Shown here piece after piece: positions 53,260-61,810 of a DNA stretch of 62,520 bases. The notes beneath the pieces were generated by a model that saw only the letters and a program-made list of their open reading frames with translations, ran no database searches and had not been told where the DNA came from. Positions within the stretch are counted from its first letter, which is position 1. Every line of letters begins with the position of its first letter. The position numbers and the translations under genes were made by a program. The DNA comes from Flavobacteriales bacterium UBA2104 (GTDB lineage Bacteria > Bacteroidota > Bacteroidia > Flavobacteriales_D > Crocinitomicaceae): the NCBI GenBank assembly GCA_002331485.1, contig DCYS01000011.1, positions 1 to 62,520 of the forward strand. The letters run 5' to 3'.

Positions 53260-54976
53260 TTCAAGTGCTAAAACAGGAGTAAGACAATTCGTCATGAATT
53301 GTAAGCGTAAAGGATTGAAACATATTGTTTTCTCTCCGGGTTCGCGCAATGCTCCTTTAGTTGTGGCATTTGGAAATGACGATGATTTTAAAAAGATCAT
53401 TATTCCCGATGAACGAAGTGCAGCCTTTTATGCACTTGGAATGGCAGAAGAACTTCGCGAACCAGTGGCGGTTGTTTGTACATCAGGATCAGCATTATTG
53501 AATTATTATCCTGCGGTAAGTGAGGCATTTTATCGCAATATACCTTTGGTAGTGATCTCTGCAGATCGTCCGTCAGAATGGACGGATCAAGGAGACGGTC
53601 AGACCATTCGACAAGAAGGTGTTTATGATAACCACATCGTCGCTCAAACAGCAATGTTCGAGGAACCGCATACAGAAGATCAGAAATGGTTCAACGATCG
53701 AGAAGTGAATCGTGTTTTTAACGAGGCCATGAAGCCTGGAGGAGGACCTATTCATATCAATTTCCCGTTCACAGAACCTTTGTATGATATGTCAAACGAT
53801 CGTTCAGATTCGGGGCAGATCACCAATCTCGTGGCTTTAGACCAAAAGCTGAGTACACGCCATAAAGATGAGTTGCAAAAGGTCTGGAATCAGTGTCCAA
53901 GGAAACTGATCATTTGCGGTCAGATGCCAAAGCACCCAAATCTTCTACATCAACTTAAACAACTAGCAAAAGATCCATCAGTAGCGATCGTGGTTGAGAA
54001 TACCAGTAATTTACAAGATAGAAGCTTCAACCATTGTATCGATCGATCTCTAAATAGCTTTCAACATGATCATCCAGCAATATTTCAACCCGATCTTATG
54101 ATCACCATGGGTGGTGCTGTGATCTCAAAAAAGGTAAAAGCCTATCTTCGAACACACGCTCCAAAACATCATTGGAAAGTGGGGTTTGATTTTCCACACA
54201 TGGATACTTACAAATGTCTAACAGATTCATTTCAGATGGATCCAGCGGATTTCGTTTCATTTCTATGTGAAGAAGGTTTTGAGAGAGGTCTGTCGCGTTA
54301 TGGAGAACAGTGGAAGCAACTGGATTATCAGGTTCGAACGAAACATGAAATGGCGATACAGGAGTTACCTTACGCTGACTTATCCGTTTTTGATCTATTG
54401 ATGGATGCAGTGCCCGATAACGCGGTTCTTCATCTTTCGAATAGTTCTGTGATACGATATGCTCAACTTTTCGATGCCTTGGGTACACTTGAGTACAGAT
54501 GTAACAGAGGAACAAGCGGAATTGATGGTTCGATGAGTACAGCGATAGGAACGGCGATAGCTCAACCTGATAAATTGCATGTGATCATAACCGGAGATAT
54601 TAGTTTCTTCTACGACAGCAATGCATTTTGGAATAATCACGTTCCATCTAATGTTCGCGTATTTTTGATCAATAATAATGGAGGAGGTATCTTTTCTATT
54701 ATACCAGGACCAAAAAGTACACCTCAAGGAGATGACTTTTTCATTACTCATAATAATGCAAGTGCAGAAGGGATCTGTAAAGCCTTTGATCTAAATTATT
54801 ATCGTTCAGAGAGTCTGAGTCAGATCGACGAACAACTCCAGAAATTTTATGATTGGCAGGATGATGAACGACCTGCTGTTATGGAGATCATTACTCCACG
54901 TGAAAAGAATGCCGATGTGCTTAACGACTACTGGAAAAAGATCAAAGTAGAAGACATCACTGAATTAAAGGCATAA
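53252..54976 (+). CDS. menD: 2-succinyl-5-enolpyruvyl-6-hydroxy-3-cyclohexene-1-carboxylate synthase
   Basis: This 574-residue ThDP-dependent enzyme joins 2-oxoglutarate and isochorismate in menaquinone synthesis. Family segments visible are HIVFSPGSRNAPLV, DERSAAFYALGMA, CTSGSALLNYYPAV and VISADRPSEWTDQGDGQT. RCNRGTSGIDGSMSTAIG and the ThDP/Mg motif ITGDISFFYDSNAF, with INNNGGGIF, follow. Length is normal. It overlaps the PBP-like gene by eight bases. Menaquinone is the usual quinone in Bacteroidota. No other men genes are in the window. Confidence 0.95.
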   Translation: MGNSSAKTGVRQFVMNCKRKGLKHIVFSPGSRNAPLVVAFGNDDDFKKIIIPDERSAAFYALGMAEELREPVAVVCTSGSALLNYYPAVSEAFYRNIPLVVISADRPSEWTDQGDGQTIRQEGVYDNHIVAQTAMFEEPHTEDQKWFNDREVNRVFNEAMKPGGGPIHINFPFTEPLYDMSNDRSDSGQITNLVALDQKLSTRHKDELQKVWNQCPRKLIICGQMPKHPNLLHQLKQLAKDPSVAIVVENTSNLQDRSFNHCIDRSLNSFQHDHPAIFQPDLMITMGGAVISKKVKAYLRTHAPKHHWKVGFDFPHMDTYKCLTDSFQMDPADFVSFLCEEGFERGLSRYGEQWKQLDYQVRTKHEMAIQELPYADLSVFDLLMDAVPDNAVLHLSNSSVIRYAQLFDALGTLEYRCNRGTSGIDGSMSTAIGTAIAQPDKLHVIITGDISFFYDSNAFWNNHVPSNVRVFLINNNGGGIFSIIPGPKSTPQGDDFFITHNNASAEGICKAFDLNYYRSESLSQIDEQLQKFYDWQDDERPAVMEIITPREKNADVLNDYWKKIKVEDITELKA

Positions 54977-55009
54977 AAAAAGCCCGTCCTTCAAAATAGA
55001 GAGACGGGC
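54975..55009 (-). terminator. Intrinsic terminator for the rhomboid gene (minus strand)
   Basis: GCCCGTC (54982-54988) pairs with GACGGGC (55003-55009). Seven A residues at 54975-54981 read as a T-run on the minus strand, so the element terminates transcription arriving from the rhomboid gene. It may also slow transcription leaving menD. Confidence 0.75.
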
Positions 55010-55122
55010 AAAAACTTAGGTTTACTGTAGCATATTTTGCTTCAATACCTCCAAGCTACTTATTATTCTTAAAAATAGAGTATCTGAATTATTTAAAAGG
55101 TATGCTTAATTGATAAGCGGAA

Positions 55123-55932
55123 TTAATTATCCGAATCTTTCTTTGAATTAGGCTTGTAGTCGTAATGAATTGATATTGAATTGTTTTTATGCTCAGTATG
55201 TGTTTGTTCATTTTTTTGATCGTCTTCTTTTGCAGATCTGGCCTTTTCTATAGCCTCCTGATATGCTCGATTTCTTTCTAACCATTCCTGTTCAAGGTCA
55301 GGTGGTTCAATACCCATTTCTTTTTCGATCTCATATCTGTATTTCGGTGGAGTAGGTCCTTTCTTTCTGAATGCAATGGCAATCAGACCACCTACCAGAA
55401 TTCCTGCAAGATGACCTTCCCACGAAACTCCCGCTTTGATCGGGAACACACCCCAGATCAATGAACCGTAAACGAACGCTACGAATAGCGCAATGGCTTG
55501 AAGCGGTAAAAACTTGCGAATGAATCCACTGACGAGTAAAAAGCCAAATAATCCATAGATCACTCCTGACATTCCGATGTGATAGCTTCCTGTGTTTTCT
55601 GCAAAATACCACAAGAGAAATCCTCCACCGATCCATAAGAACAGAATAACGTATGCCGCGATCTCACGATAGAAATAGATCAGCGTAGCAAATAATACCA
55701 ACGTCGGGAAAGAGTTATTGATAATATGTCCGTAATCCGTTTGACCGTGAATGAAAGGCATTAGAAAGATTCCTTTTAGCCCTTCAACTGTTCCGGGCTT
55801 AACACCATAGCGATAAAGATCAAGATCATAGTATCTATCGATAATGAAAACGCTCCACATGAGTACCACGATCAATATTGGGTAGAGTATAGCTTCAGCA
55901 GTTGCATTTCTGATCTTTCGTTGATAATCCAC
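55123..55932 (-). CDS. Rhomboid-family intramembrane serine protease
   Basis: This 269-residue protein has six predicted membrane helices. The catalytic serine lies in SYHIGMSGVIYGLFGF (GxSG) and the histidine in SWEGHLAGILVGGLIA. The first loop HGQTDYGHIINNSFP fits the family's conserved HxxxN region. A charged cytoplasmic tail of about 80 residues (EKARSAKEDDQKNEQTH) follows and is longer than usual. It starts with GTG at 55932, as no better ATG exists. It cleaves single-span membrane proteins; substrates are unknown. Confidence 0.9.
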   Translation of the reverse strand: MDYQRKIRNATAEAILYPILIVVLMWSVFIIDRYYDLDLYRYGVKPGTVEGLKGIFLMPFIHGQTDYGHIINNSFPTLVLFATLIYFYREIAAYVILFLWIGGGFLLWYFAENTGSYHIGMSGVIYGLFGFLLVSGFIRKFLPLQAIALFVAFVYGSLIWGVFPIKAGVSWEGHLAGILVGGLIAIAFRKKGPTPPKYRYEIEKEMGIEPPDLEQEWLERNRAYQEAIEKARSAKEDDQKNEQTHTEHKNNSISIHYDYKPNSKKDSDN

Positions 55933-56033
55933 GAAAAAATGAAGTCAAATTTCATTCCGCAATGCATGGTCTGTCAATTTGTCGGCAGAACTCAATTTAC
56001 GGTCTCTCCTCACTGTCTACTTTATAAATTATT

Positions 56034-56041
56034 TATCTTCG
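56034..56041 (+). promoter_or_regulatory. -7 promoter element for fabF
   Basis: TATCTTCG matches TAnnTT(T/C)G, 19 nt before the ATG at 56061. Confidence 0.5.
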
Positions 56042-56060
56042 CGAATTCAAAATTTGAACG

Positions 56061-57302
56061 ATGAGAAGAGTTGTGATCACAGGGATGGGTGCTTTAACGC
56101 CACTCGGAAATAATGTAAATGATTTTTGGAATGCTGCACTTGACGGAGTAAGTGGAGCAGGGGAGATCAAATCGTTTGATGCTTCAGCATTTAAAACACA
56201 ATTTGCGTGTGAGTTAAAGGATTTTGACCCAGCAGATCATTTGGATCGTAAAGAACGAAAGAAATACGATCTGTTCACTCAGTATGCACTTGTTGCTGCT
56301 GAACAAGCAATTCAAGAGGCAAATATTGGAGACGCTGTTGACCGTGATCGAATAGGTGTGATCTGGGGATCTGGGAATGGAGGGATCCAAACCTTTGAAG
56401 AGCAATTAAAAGGATACAATGATAATCCAGATATGCCTCGCTTTTCTCCATTCTTTATTCCAAGAATTCTCGTGGATATTGCTGCGGGGGTGATCTCGAT
56501 GAAACACGGATTCAAAGGAGTGAATTTCTGTCCGGTATCGGCATGCGCAACTTCAACAACAGCGATCATTGAGGCATTCAACTATATCAAGTGGGATAAA
56601 GCAGATATCATTGTTTCTGGGGGATCAGAAGCTCCAATTGGCCCCGCAACGATCGGTGGATTCGGTTCATTGAAAGCATTATCCACAAAGAATGATGATC
56701 CAAAAACAGCATCAAGACCATTTGATACAGAACGTGATGGTTTTGTAATGGGAGAAGGAGCTGGAGCGTTGGTACTTGAGGAATACGAACATGCGAAAGC
56801 ACGTGGAGCGAATATTCTTGCCGAAGTTGTTGGAGGAGGAATGGCCGCTGATGCTTATCATCTCACGGGAACACATCCAGAAGGAGAAGGAGCAGTCCGT
56901 GGAATGGAACTCGCAATTCGAGAAGCCGGAATACAAGCGGACGATGTGGATTACATCAATATGCACGCAACTTCAACACCGATAGGAGACATTAGTGAAT
57001 TGAAAGCGTTGAAAGAAGTTTTCGGAGAACGAAAGAGTCTATCCGTGAGTGGGACAAAGTCTATGACGGGGCATTTACTCGGAGCCGCTGGTGCCATCGA
57101 AGGGATTTTAAGTGTAAAGAGTTTGATGCATCAAGAAATTCCACCAACGATCAATGTTGAACATTTCGAACCTGATTTTAAAGATCTATATTACTTTCCA
57201 TTGGAAAAAGGTCACAAAACCAGAGTAGAGTATGCCCTTTCAAATACATTTGGGTTTGGAGGACATATTGCGGCAGTTTTGTTTAAACGATACAATCCTT
57301 AA
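56061..57302 (+). CDS. fabF: Beta-ketoacyl-ACP synthase II
   Basis: This 413-residue condensing enzyme elongates acyl-ACP with malonyl-ACP in fatty-acid synthesis. The start RRVVITGMGALTPLGNNV is typical. The catalytic Cys162 is in SACATSTTAI, and the two histidines are in NMHATSTPIGD and KSMTGHLLGAAG. The NTFGFGGHIAAVLF end is normal. No acyl-carrier-protein gene is adjacent upstream. A beta-barrel outer-membrane protein gene begins five bases after its stop. Confidence 0.95.
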   Translation: MRRVVITGMGALTPLGNNVNDFWNAALDGVSGAGEIKSFDASAFKTQFACELKDFDPADHLDRKERKKYDLFTQYALVAAEQAIQEANIGDAVDRDRIGVIWGSGNGGIQTFEEQLKGYNDNPDMPRFSPFFIPRILVDIAAGVISMKHGFKGVNFCPVSACATSTTAIIEAFNYIKWDKADIIVSGGSEAPIGPATIGGFGSLKALSTKNDDPKTASRPFDTERDGFVMGEGAGALVLEEYEHAKARGANILAEVVGGGMAADAYHLTGTHPEGEGAVRGMELAIREAGIQADDVDYINMHATSTPIGDISELKALKEVFGERKSLSVSGTKSMTGHLLGAAGAIEGILSVKSLMHQEIPPTINVEHFEPDFKDLYYFPLEKGHKTRVEYALSNTFGFGGHIAAVLFKRYNP

Positions 57303-57306
57303 ACCA

Positions 57307-58383
57307 GTGTCAGGGTTTTCTTTACTAAGTTTCAGCAAGTGGATTGCAACAGCGATGCTTTGTTGGCTTTGTCTGCTTCCTTCGATTGCACAGGAAAAAG
57401 ATTCAACCGAGCGGAAGGTGAAAGTTTTACCTTTTCCCACGCTTGGATATGAGCCCGAAACCAAATTCCATTTCGGTGCGGTAGCGCTATTCACATTGGA
57501 TCTATATCAAGACAGCATGACGCGAACTTCCAATGCGAAGATCGAGTTTAATTATACCTTAAGAAATCAGATCATACTGGAGTCAGAATGGAATTACTTT
57601 TTCAAAGAAGAGCAGTGGTTTAGTCAGGGATTGTTGCATTTCTCAAGGTATCCTGATCTCTATTATGGAGTTGGACCATCCACAGAAACATCAGCAGAGT
57701 TGTTGTTTGAATCCAACCGCGTAAATCTACGAGGAGGGTTATACAGAAAGATCGGGAATCATTTATTTACTGGAGGAGCATTGCGTTATACCAATTATTC
57801 GAGAGTGATCAGTGATAGTTTGATCACATTTAACGAATTGAGACAACGCGAAAACCTGGGGATTTCAGGAGCCTTGTTTTATGATCACCGAAATAACTTG
57901 CTCAATGCATCAACAGGTGCTTATTTTCGTACAGATCTCGAATACAACTTGAGTAATACGGATTATACGCTTCTATCCATCGACCTAAGAAAATACCATA
58001 CGTTCAAATACGGATTTGTACTTGCTGGACGAATGTATAATCGATTTGCATTTGGGACACCCACATTTTATGATTATTCAGTGCTTGGGGGTGACGATTA
58101 TGTTCGCGGTTACTTTTACGGAAGATATAGGGATAAACACTTATCCACATTGCAAATCGAAATGCGAACACCTTTGTTATGGCGAGTAGGATTAGCCCTG
58201 ATCTCTGGGGTTTCATCCTTATATCCTGATCCGGCTGCTTTTGGTGCCGTGATCCGACCAAATTATGGTGCAGGAATTCGTTTTTTGGTTGATAAAAAGG
58301 ATAATATCAACCTCCGATTCGATTATGTGGTTGGGAATGATCAAAACAGTGGTTTTTACATCAGTTTCGGAGAATCATTCTAG
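57307..58383 (+). CDS. Outer-membrane beta-barrel protein (surface antigen/BamA-like barrel)
   Basis: The 358-residue protein has a signal peptide (KWIATAMLCWLCLLPSIAQ) and then alternating beta strands of a 16-strand-type barrel. SGALFYDHRNNLLNASTGAYF and LGGDDYVRGYFYGRYRD are features of the Omp85/surface-antigen domain. No POTRA repeats are present. The GTG at 57307 is proposed as the start because it lies four bases after the fabF stop and gives a good signal peptide; an ATG at 57232 lies inside fabF and would spoil it. Function is unknown. Confidence 0.8.
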   Translation: MSGFSLLSFSKWIATAMLCWLCLLPSIAQEKDSTERKVKVLPFPTLGYEPETKFHFGAVALFTLDLYQDSMTRTSNAKIEFNYTLRNQIILESEWNYFFKEEQWFSQGLLHFSRYPDLYYGVGPSTETSAELLFESNRVNLRGGLYRKIGNHLFTGGALRYTNYSRVISDSLITFNELRQRENLGISGALFYDHRNNLLNASTGAYFRTDLEYNLSNTDYTLLSIDLRKYHTFKYGFVLAGRMYNRFAFGTPTFYDYSVLGGDDYVRGYFYGRYRDKHLSTLQIEMRTPLLWRVGLALISGVSSLYPDPAAFGAVIRPNYGAGIRFLVDKKDNINLRFDYVVGNDQNSGFYISFGESF

Positions 58384-58397
58384 CATTCAATAAGGTA

Positions 58398-58426
58398 TAC
58401 TTTCGACTAATAATTGCTTACATTTG
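58398..58426 (+). promoter_or_regulatory. Tandem -7 promoter elements
   Basis: TACTTTCG (58398-58405) and TACATTTG (58419-58426) both match TAnnTT(T/C)G upstream of the ATG at 58445. Confidence 0.5.
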
Positions 58427-58444
58427 AATATAAAATGAGATCAA

Positions 58445-59968
58445 ATGAGTGAGCACCTTCAGCAAGTAGAATTGAAACTATTAAAGATCGATGATTACGA
58501 AGAGGTTAAATCGATCATGGAAGAAGTATATGTAGCTGTTGCTGATCCTTATTGGGAGAAACACCAGTTGAAAAAGTTGATCGATTCTTTTCCAGATGGA
58601 CAAGTGGCGATCAAAGTAAACGGTGAAATTGCGGGATGTGCGCTTTCAATACTCATCAACGAAGCATTTTATTCAGATTCGCACACTTACCTCGAGATCA
58701 CTGGAAATTACTCATTTGACACCCATGATCCACGAGGCGAATTACTTTATGGCGTGGATGTATTTGTACGTCCAAAATACCGTGGGTTGAAATTAGGTAG
58801 ACGCTTGTATGAGTACAGACAGCAGCTTTGTGAAAGTATGAACCTTAAGGCCATTTTGTTTGGTGGAAGAATTCCAAACTATCATAAATTTTCAACTGAA
58901 TTAAAGCCAAGGGAATACATTGAAAAAGTAAAGAACAAGCAGATAGAAGATCCAGTTTTAAATTTCCATTTATCTAACGATTTTCAGCCCGTTAAAGTAA
59001 TTAAAGGCTATCTGGAAGGTGATGAGGCATCTGAGGAATATGCGGTTCTTCTGAAATGGTACAATATCTCATATGACAAACCATCTAAAAAAGCGGCATA
59101 TATTCGCAAGTCGGTTAGACTAGGGCTGGTTCAGTGGCAGATGAGACCCTACAGCGATTTGGATGCGCTCATGCAACAAGTTGAGTTCTTTGTTGATGCT
59201 TTAAGTGCTTATAAAGCGGATTTCGCGTTGTTTCCAGAGTTTTTCAATGCGCCATTGATGGCACAATACAACCATCTAGGGGAGCCTGAAGCTATCAGAA
59301 AATTAGCAGAATATACAGAAGAGATCGTTCAGCGATTTTCAACGTTGGCGGTTTCTTACAATATCAATATCATTACAGGAAGTATGCCTGAAATGGTGAA
59401 TGATTCCTTGTACAATGTTGGATATGTTTGTCGAAGAGACGGTTCAACCGAACGCTTTGAGAAACTGCACGTAACTCCAGATGAGAAAAAGTGCTGGGGG
59501 ATCGAAGGAGGTAAAGATCTAAAAGTGATCGATACGGATTGTGGGAAAATTGGTGTATTGATCTGTTACGATGTAGAGTTTCCCGAACTTCCGAGACTCC
59601 TGGCGGACGAGGGTATGAATATTTTGTTTGTACCATTCTTAACCGATACACAAAATGGTTATTCCCGCGTACGTTACTGTGCACAGGCCAGAGCAATTGA
59701 GAATGAGTGTTATGTTGCCATCGCGGGCAGCGTAGGTAACTTACCTCGAGTAGACAATATGGATATTCAATACGCCAAGTCTATGGTCTTCACACCTTGT
59801 GATTTTGCATTTCCAACAGAGGGGATTAAGTCGGAAGCTACACCTAACACCGAGATGATCTTGATCGCAGATGTCGAGATCGATCAACTGAATGAACTCC
59901 ACAGTTACGGAAGTGTCAAGAATTTGAAAGATCGCCGCAAGGATCTGTATGACGTGATCCGAAAGTGA
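58445..59968 (+). CDS. Bifunctional GNAT acetyltransferase-nitrilase family protein
   Basis: The 507-residue protein fuses an N-terminal GNAT N-acyltransferase domain (about 8-200; YGVDVFVRPKYRGLKLGRRLYEY is the acetyl-CoA loop) to a C-terminal carbon-nitrogen hydrolase domain (about 225-500). The hydrolase triad is visible: Glu in FALFPEFFNAP, Lys in EKLHVTPDE and Cys in VLICYDVEFPEL. The same fusion is widespread in bacteria and is annotated as an amidohydrolase with acetyltransferase domain; its substrate is unsettled. It is preceded by tandem promoter elements and followed by a long non-coding stretch. Confidence 0.9.
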   Translation: MSEHLQQVELKLLKIDDYEEVKSIMEEVYVAVADPYWEKHQLKKLIDSFPDGQVAIKVNGEIAGCALSILINEAFYSDSHTYLEITGNYSFDTHDPRGELLYGVDVFVRPKYRGLKLGRRLYEYRQQLCESMNLKAILFGGRIPNYHKFSTELKPREYIEKVKNKQIEDPVLNFHLSNDFQPVKVIKGYLEGDEASEEYAVLLKWYNISYDKPSKKAAYIRKSVRLGLVQWQMRPYSDLDALMQQVEFFVDALSAYKADFALFPEFFNAPLMAQYNHLGEPEAIRKLAEYTEEIVQRFSTLAVSYNINIITGSMPEMVNDSLYNVGYVCRRDGSTERFEKLHVTPDEKKCWGIEGGKDLKVIDTDCGKIGVLICYDVEFPELPRLLADEGMNILFVPFLTDTQNGYSRVRYCAQARAIENECYVAIAGSVGNLPRVDNMDIQYAKSMVFTPCDFAFPTEGIKSEATPNTEMILIADVEIDQLNELHSYGSVKNLKDRRKDLYDVIRK

Positions 59969-60567
59969 AGTAGGTAGGGAAGGGGTATTCTGTTGTAAGA
60001 TTATTTAATTGTTTAGTCAGAATACAAACCAAGTCATGTAGAATAAAGCCTAATGCGCTAAAGATCAAAAGCCAAGTGCTCAAGAAGAGTGCGCCTTATG
60101 GTCGAGAACACGTCATGAACTTTCCAGAAGAGATCTCGAGTGGTCAAGAACTCTCAACAAGTCGTCCAGAACAAACATCGAGTCGTTCATAACACGCGCC
60201 AAGTCGTCCAGAACAAATGCCAAGTCGTCCAGAACAAACGCCAAGTCGTCCAGAACAAACTCCAAGTCATTCAGAACAAACTCCAAGTCGTTCAGAACAC
60301 GCACCAAGTTGTCCAGAACAAACGCCAAGTCGTTCAGAACAAACGCCGAGTCGTTCAGAACACGTGCCGAGTTGTCCAGAGCACATGCCGAGTTGTCCAG
60401 AACACGGAATGAGACGCCCAGAACAGACTCTAAGCAGGCAAGGATGGCAGTATAAGTGATATATAATCAATAAGATAAGGAAGTTTCCTGAACTAATCTA
60501 CGAAATTTGGATTGCTATTATCTTTTTTCTTAACTTAATAATGAGAACAACCTAAATCAACAAAATA
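59969..60567. other. 599-bp gene-free stretch between the GNAT-nitrilase gene and the recombinase gene
   Basis: Apart from the 21-bp tandem array at 60137-60430, this stretch shows degenerate lead-in copies at about 60095-60136 and an AT-rich segment (60431-60567) in front of the recombinase. That segment holds a five-codon ORF at 60541-60555 (ATG ... TAA) 12 nt before the recombinase ATG. No rRNA, tRNA or convincing coding sequence was seen. Confidence 0.7.
60137..60430. repeat. Tandem array of 14 imperfect 21-bp units
   Basis: Units repeat exactly every 21 bp, with consensus CAAGTCGTCCAGAACAAACG followed by C. The clearest copies are 60158-60178 and 60200-60262. Variants change CAAG to CGAG, GTCC to GTTC and AAAC to ACGC. 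Because 21 is a multiple of three, several reading frames stay open and give heptapeptide repeats (QVVQNKR, PSRPEQT, and FVLDDLA on the minus strand). No spacers separate the units, so it is not a CRISPR array. Drift towards both ends suggests internal expansion. Confidence 0.9.
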
Positions 60568-61686
60568 ATGAAATTACCTAAGATTGTTTTAAGACGACAC
60601 GTGCATCGTGGTCAAATTTGTTTATTCTTTTACTTCCATTATAACCTCACCTTGGTTAGTCGACTTCGTACGTTTCCTGGCCGGAAATTCAGCAAGTCAA
60701 AAGGGGCCTGGTATATTGAAGACCGCCCGGATAGTTTAGTTCGCCTTCGCGTCTTTTTCCAGGGTTATGCTGAAGTTGAACTTGACGAAAGCACTCAAGA
60801 GAACCGAAGGGTTAAAACACCAACTCTTCCTCCATTAACACCTACCCAAATTGAGATGGTAGAAGAACTCCGAAGATATATGCGCGTGCGGAGGTATAGT
60901 GAAGCGAGCATACACTCATATACAGAAGGATTATCAGTATTTCTCCGTTTTTGTGGCAAACAGGAATCGAGTGCCATTGGACATGAGGATCTGGAGCGAT
61001 TCAATGACGAGTATATTATTAAACCGAAGCGCTCAGCATCATATCAAAATGTTGTAATCAATGCCATTAAGCTTTTCGTAAATACATTTACTTCTACCCG
61101 CATTGACCCTGAAATGTTAGAGAGACCACGAAAAGCCTATCGATTGCCTGTTATTTTCAGTAAGGAAGAAGTACAATCATTATTAAATAACACGACGAAT
61201 TTAAAGCACAAGTGTATGTTAACGCTTATCTATTCGTGTGGTTTACGGTCTGGTGAACTGATCAACATGAAGGTTGGCGATATTGATTCGCATCGAATGG
61301 TTATCCACATCAGAAATGCGAAAGGTTCAAAAGATCGTTATGTTCCGTTATCAGCAAAGCTACTTCCCCTTTTACGAGAATATTATTTAGCGTATAAACC
61401 GAAGGATTATTTATTCAATGGGGGAGATGGAGTTGGGCAGTATTCTAGAACCAGTTTACAACGAGTCTTTCATCAGGCAGTCAGTAGAACAGGGATAACC
61501 AAGAAGACTAAACTTCACAATCTCCGCCATTCTTATGCCACACATTTGTTAGAGAAGGGTGTGAATTTGCGTTATATTCAAGAACTACTAGGTCATAATA
61601 GTCCAAAGACGACACAGGTTTACACTTTAGTTTCGAGCGAAAACAGCCGGAAAGTAATTAGTCCATTGGACGACCTGGAAATTTGA
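60568..61686 (+). CDS. Tyrosine recombinase (Xer-like), putative cassette integrase
   Basis: The 372-residue recombinase has an N-terminal extension of about 80 residues (HRGQICLFFYFHYNLTLV, then KGAWYIED), a SAM-like core-binding domain (95-180) and a catalytic domain. Active-site residues are visible: Arg227 (CGLRSGE), a lysine near 252-255 (AKGSKDR), His317 and Arg320 (HNLRH), His343 (LLGHNS) and nucleophile Tyr352 (TTQVYT). The 90-residue gap from Arg227 to His317 is Xer-like and leaves no room for the insertion of canonical integron IntI. It ends SPLDDLEI, like many XerC/IntI relatives. Its stop codon lies within the first copy of an att-like direct repeat. Confidence 0.92.
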   Translation: MKLPKIVLRRHVHRGQICLFFYFHYNLTLVSRLRTFPGRKFSKSKGAWYIEDRPDSLVRLRVFFQGYAEVELDESTQENRRVKTPTLPPLTPTQIEMVEELRRYMRVRRYSEASIHSYTEGLSVFLRFCGKQESSAIGHEDLERFNDEYIIKPKRSASYQNVVINAIKLFVNTFTSTRIDPEMLERPRKAYRLPVIFSKEEVQSLLNNTTNLKHKCMLTLIYSCGLRSGELINMKVGDIDSHRMVIHIRNAKGSKDRYVPLSAKLLPLLREYYLAYKPKDYLFNGGDGVGQYSRTSLQRVFHQAVSRTGITKKTKLHNLRHSYATHLLEKGVNLRYIQELLGHNSPKTTQVYTLVSSENSRKVISPLDDLEI

Positions 61687-61791
61687 ATATAACACTGCAC
61701 AACCAAGAAACTTTGTGCAGCCTAAACCACCAAATTTGGATATAACGCTGCATTTTTCGTACATTAGTGCAGCCTATAAACAAGTTATAGG
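61682..61791. other. Putative attI-like recombination site: two direct repeats and a GTTATAGG core
   Basis: Two copies of an 18-bp segment (61682-61699 and 61735-61752, 16/18 identical, both containing ATATAAC and CTGCA) lie 53 bp apart. Each is followed by TGCAGCCTA (61716-61724; 61768-61776). In copy one, CTGCACAA (61695-61702) pairs with TTGTGCAG (61713-61720). Copy two ends in CCTATAA (61773-61779) and TTATAGG (61785-61791), an inverted pair containing the core GTTATAGG (61784-61791). Direct repeats plus a GTT core beside a recombinase gene resemble an integron attI. The role is inferred. Confidence 0.5.
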
Positions 61792-61810
61792 TAATGAAGT
61801 GTATAGCAAA

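Noticed and set aside
54102..54515. 137-codon open frame on the minus strand
   Set aside because: It lies wholly inside menD, has no start context or family resemblance, and is explained by codon bias of the true gene.
57232..57306. Upstream ATG start for the outer-membrane barrel gene
   Set aside because: It lies 71 bp inside fabF and places polar residues before the signal peptide; the GTG at 57307 gives a clean signal.
60137..60430. CRISPR array
   Set aside because: Units follow each other without spacers, are imperfect, and no cas genes are nearby.
60140..60459. Overlapping heptapeptide-repeat open frames in the tandem array
   Set aside because: Three frames, two plus and one minus, are equally open because the unit is 21 bp, so openness is no evidence of coding. 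Kept as a repeat only.
61695..61720. Intrinsic terminator after the recombinase gene
   Set aside because: The CTGCACAA/TTGTGCAG hairpin has no T-run on either side and is part of a direct repeat, so it fits the att-like interpretation better.
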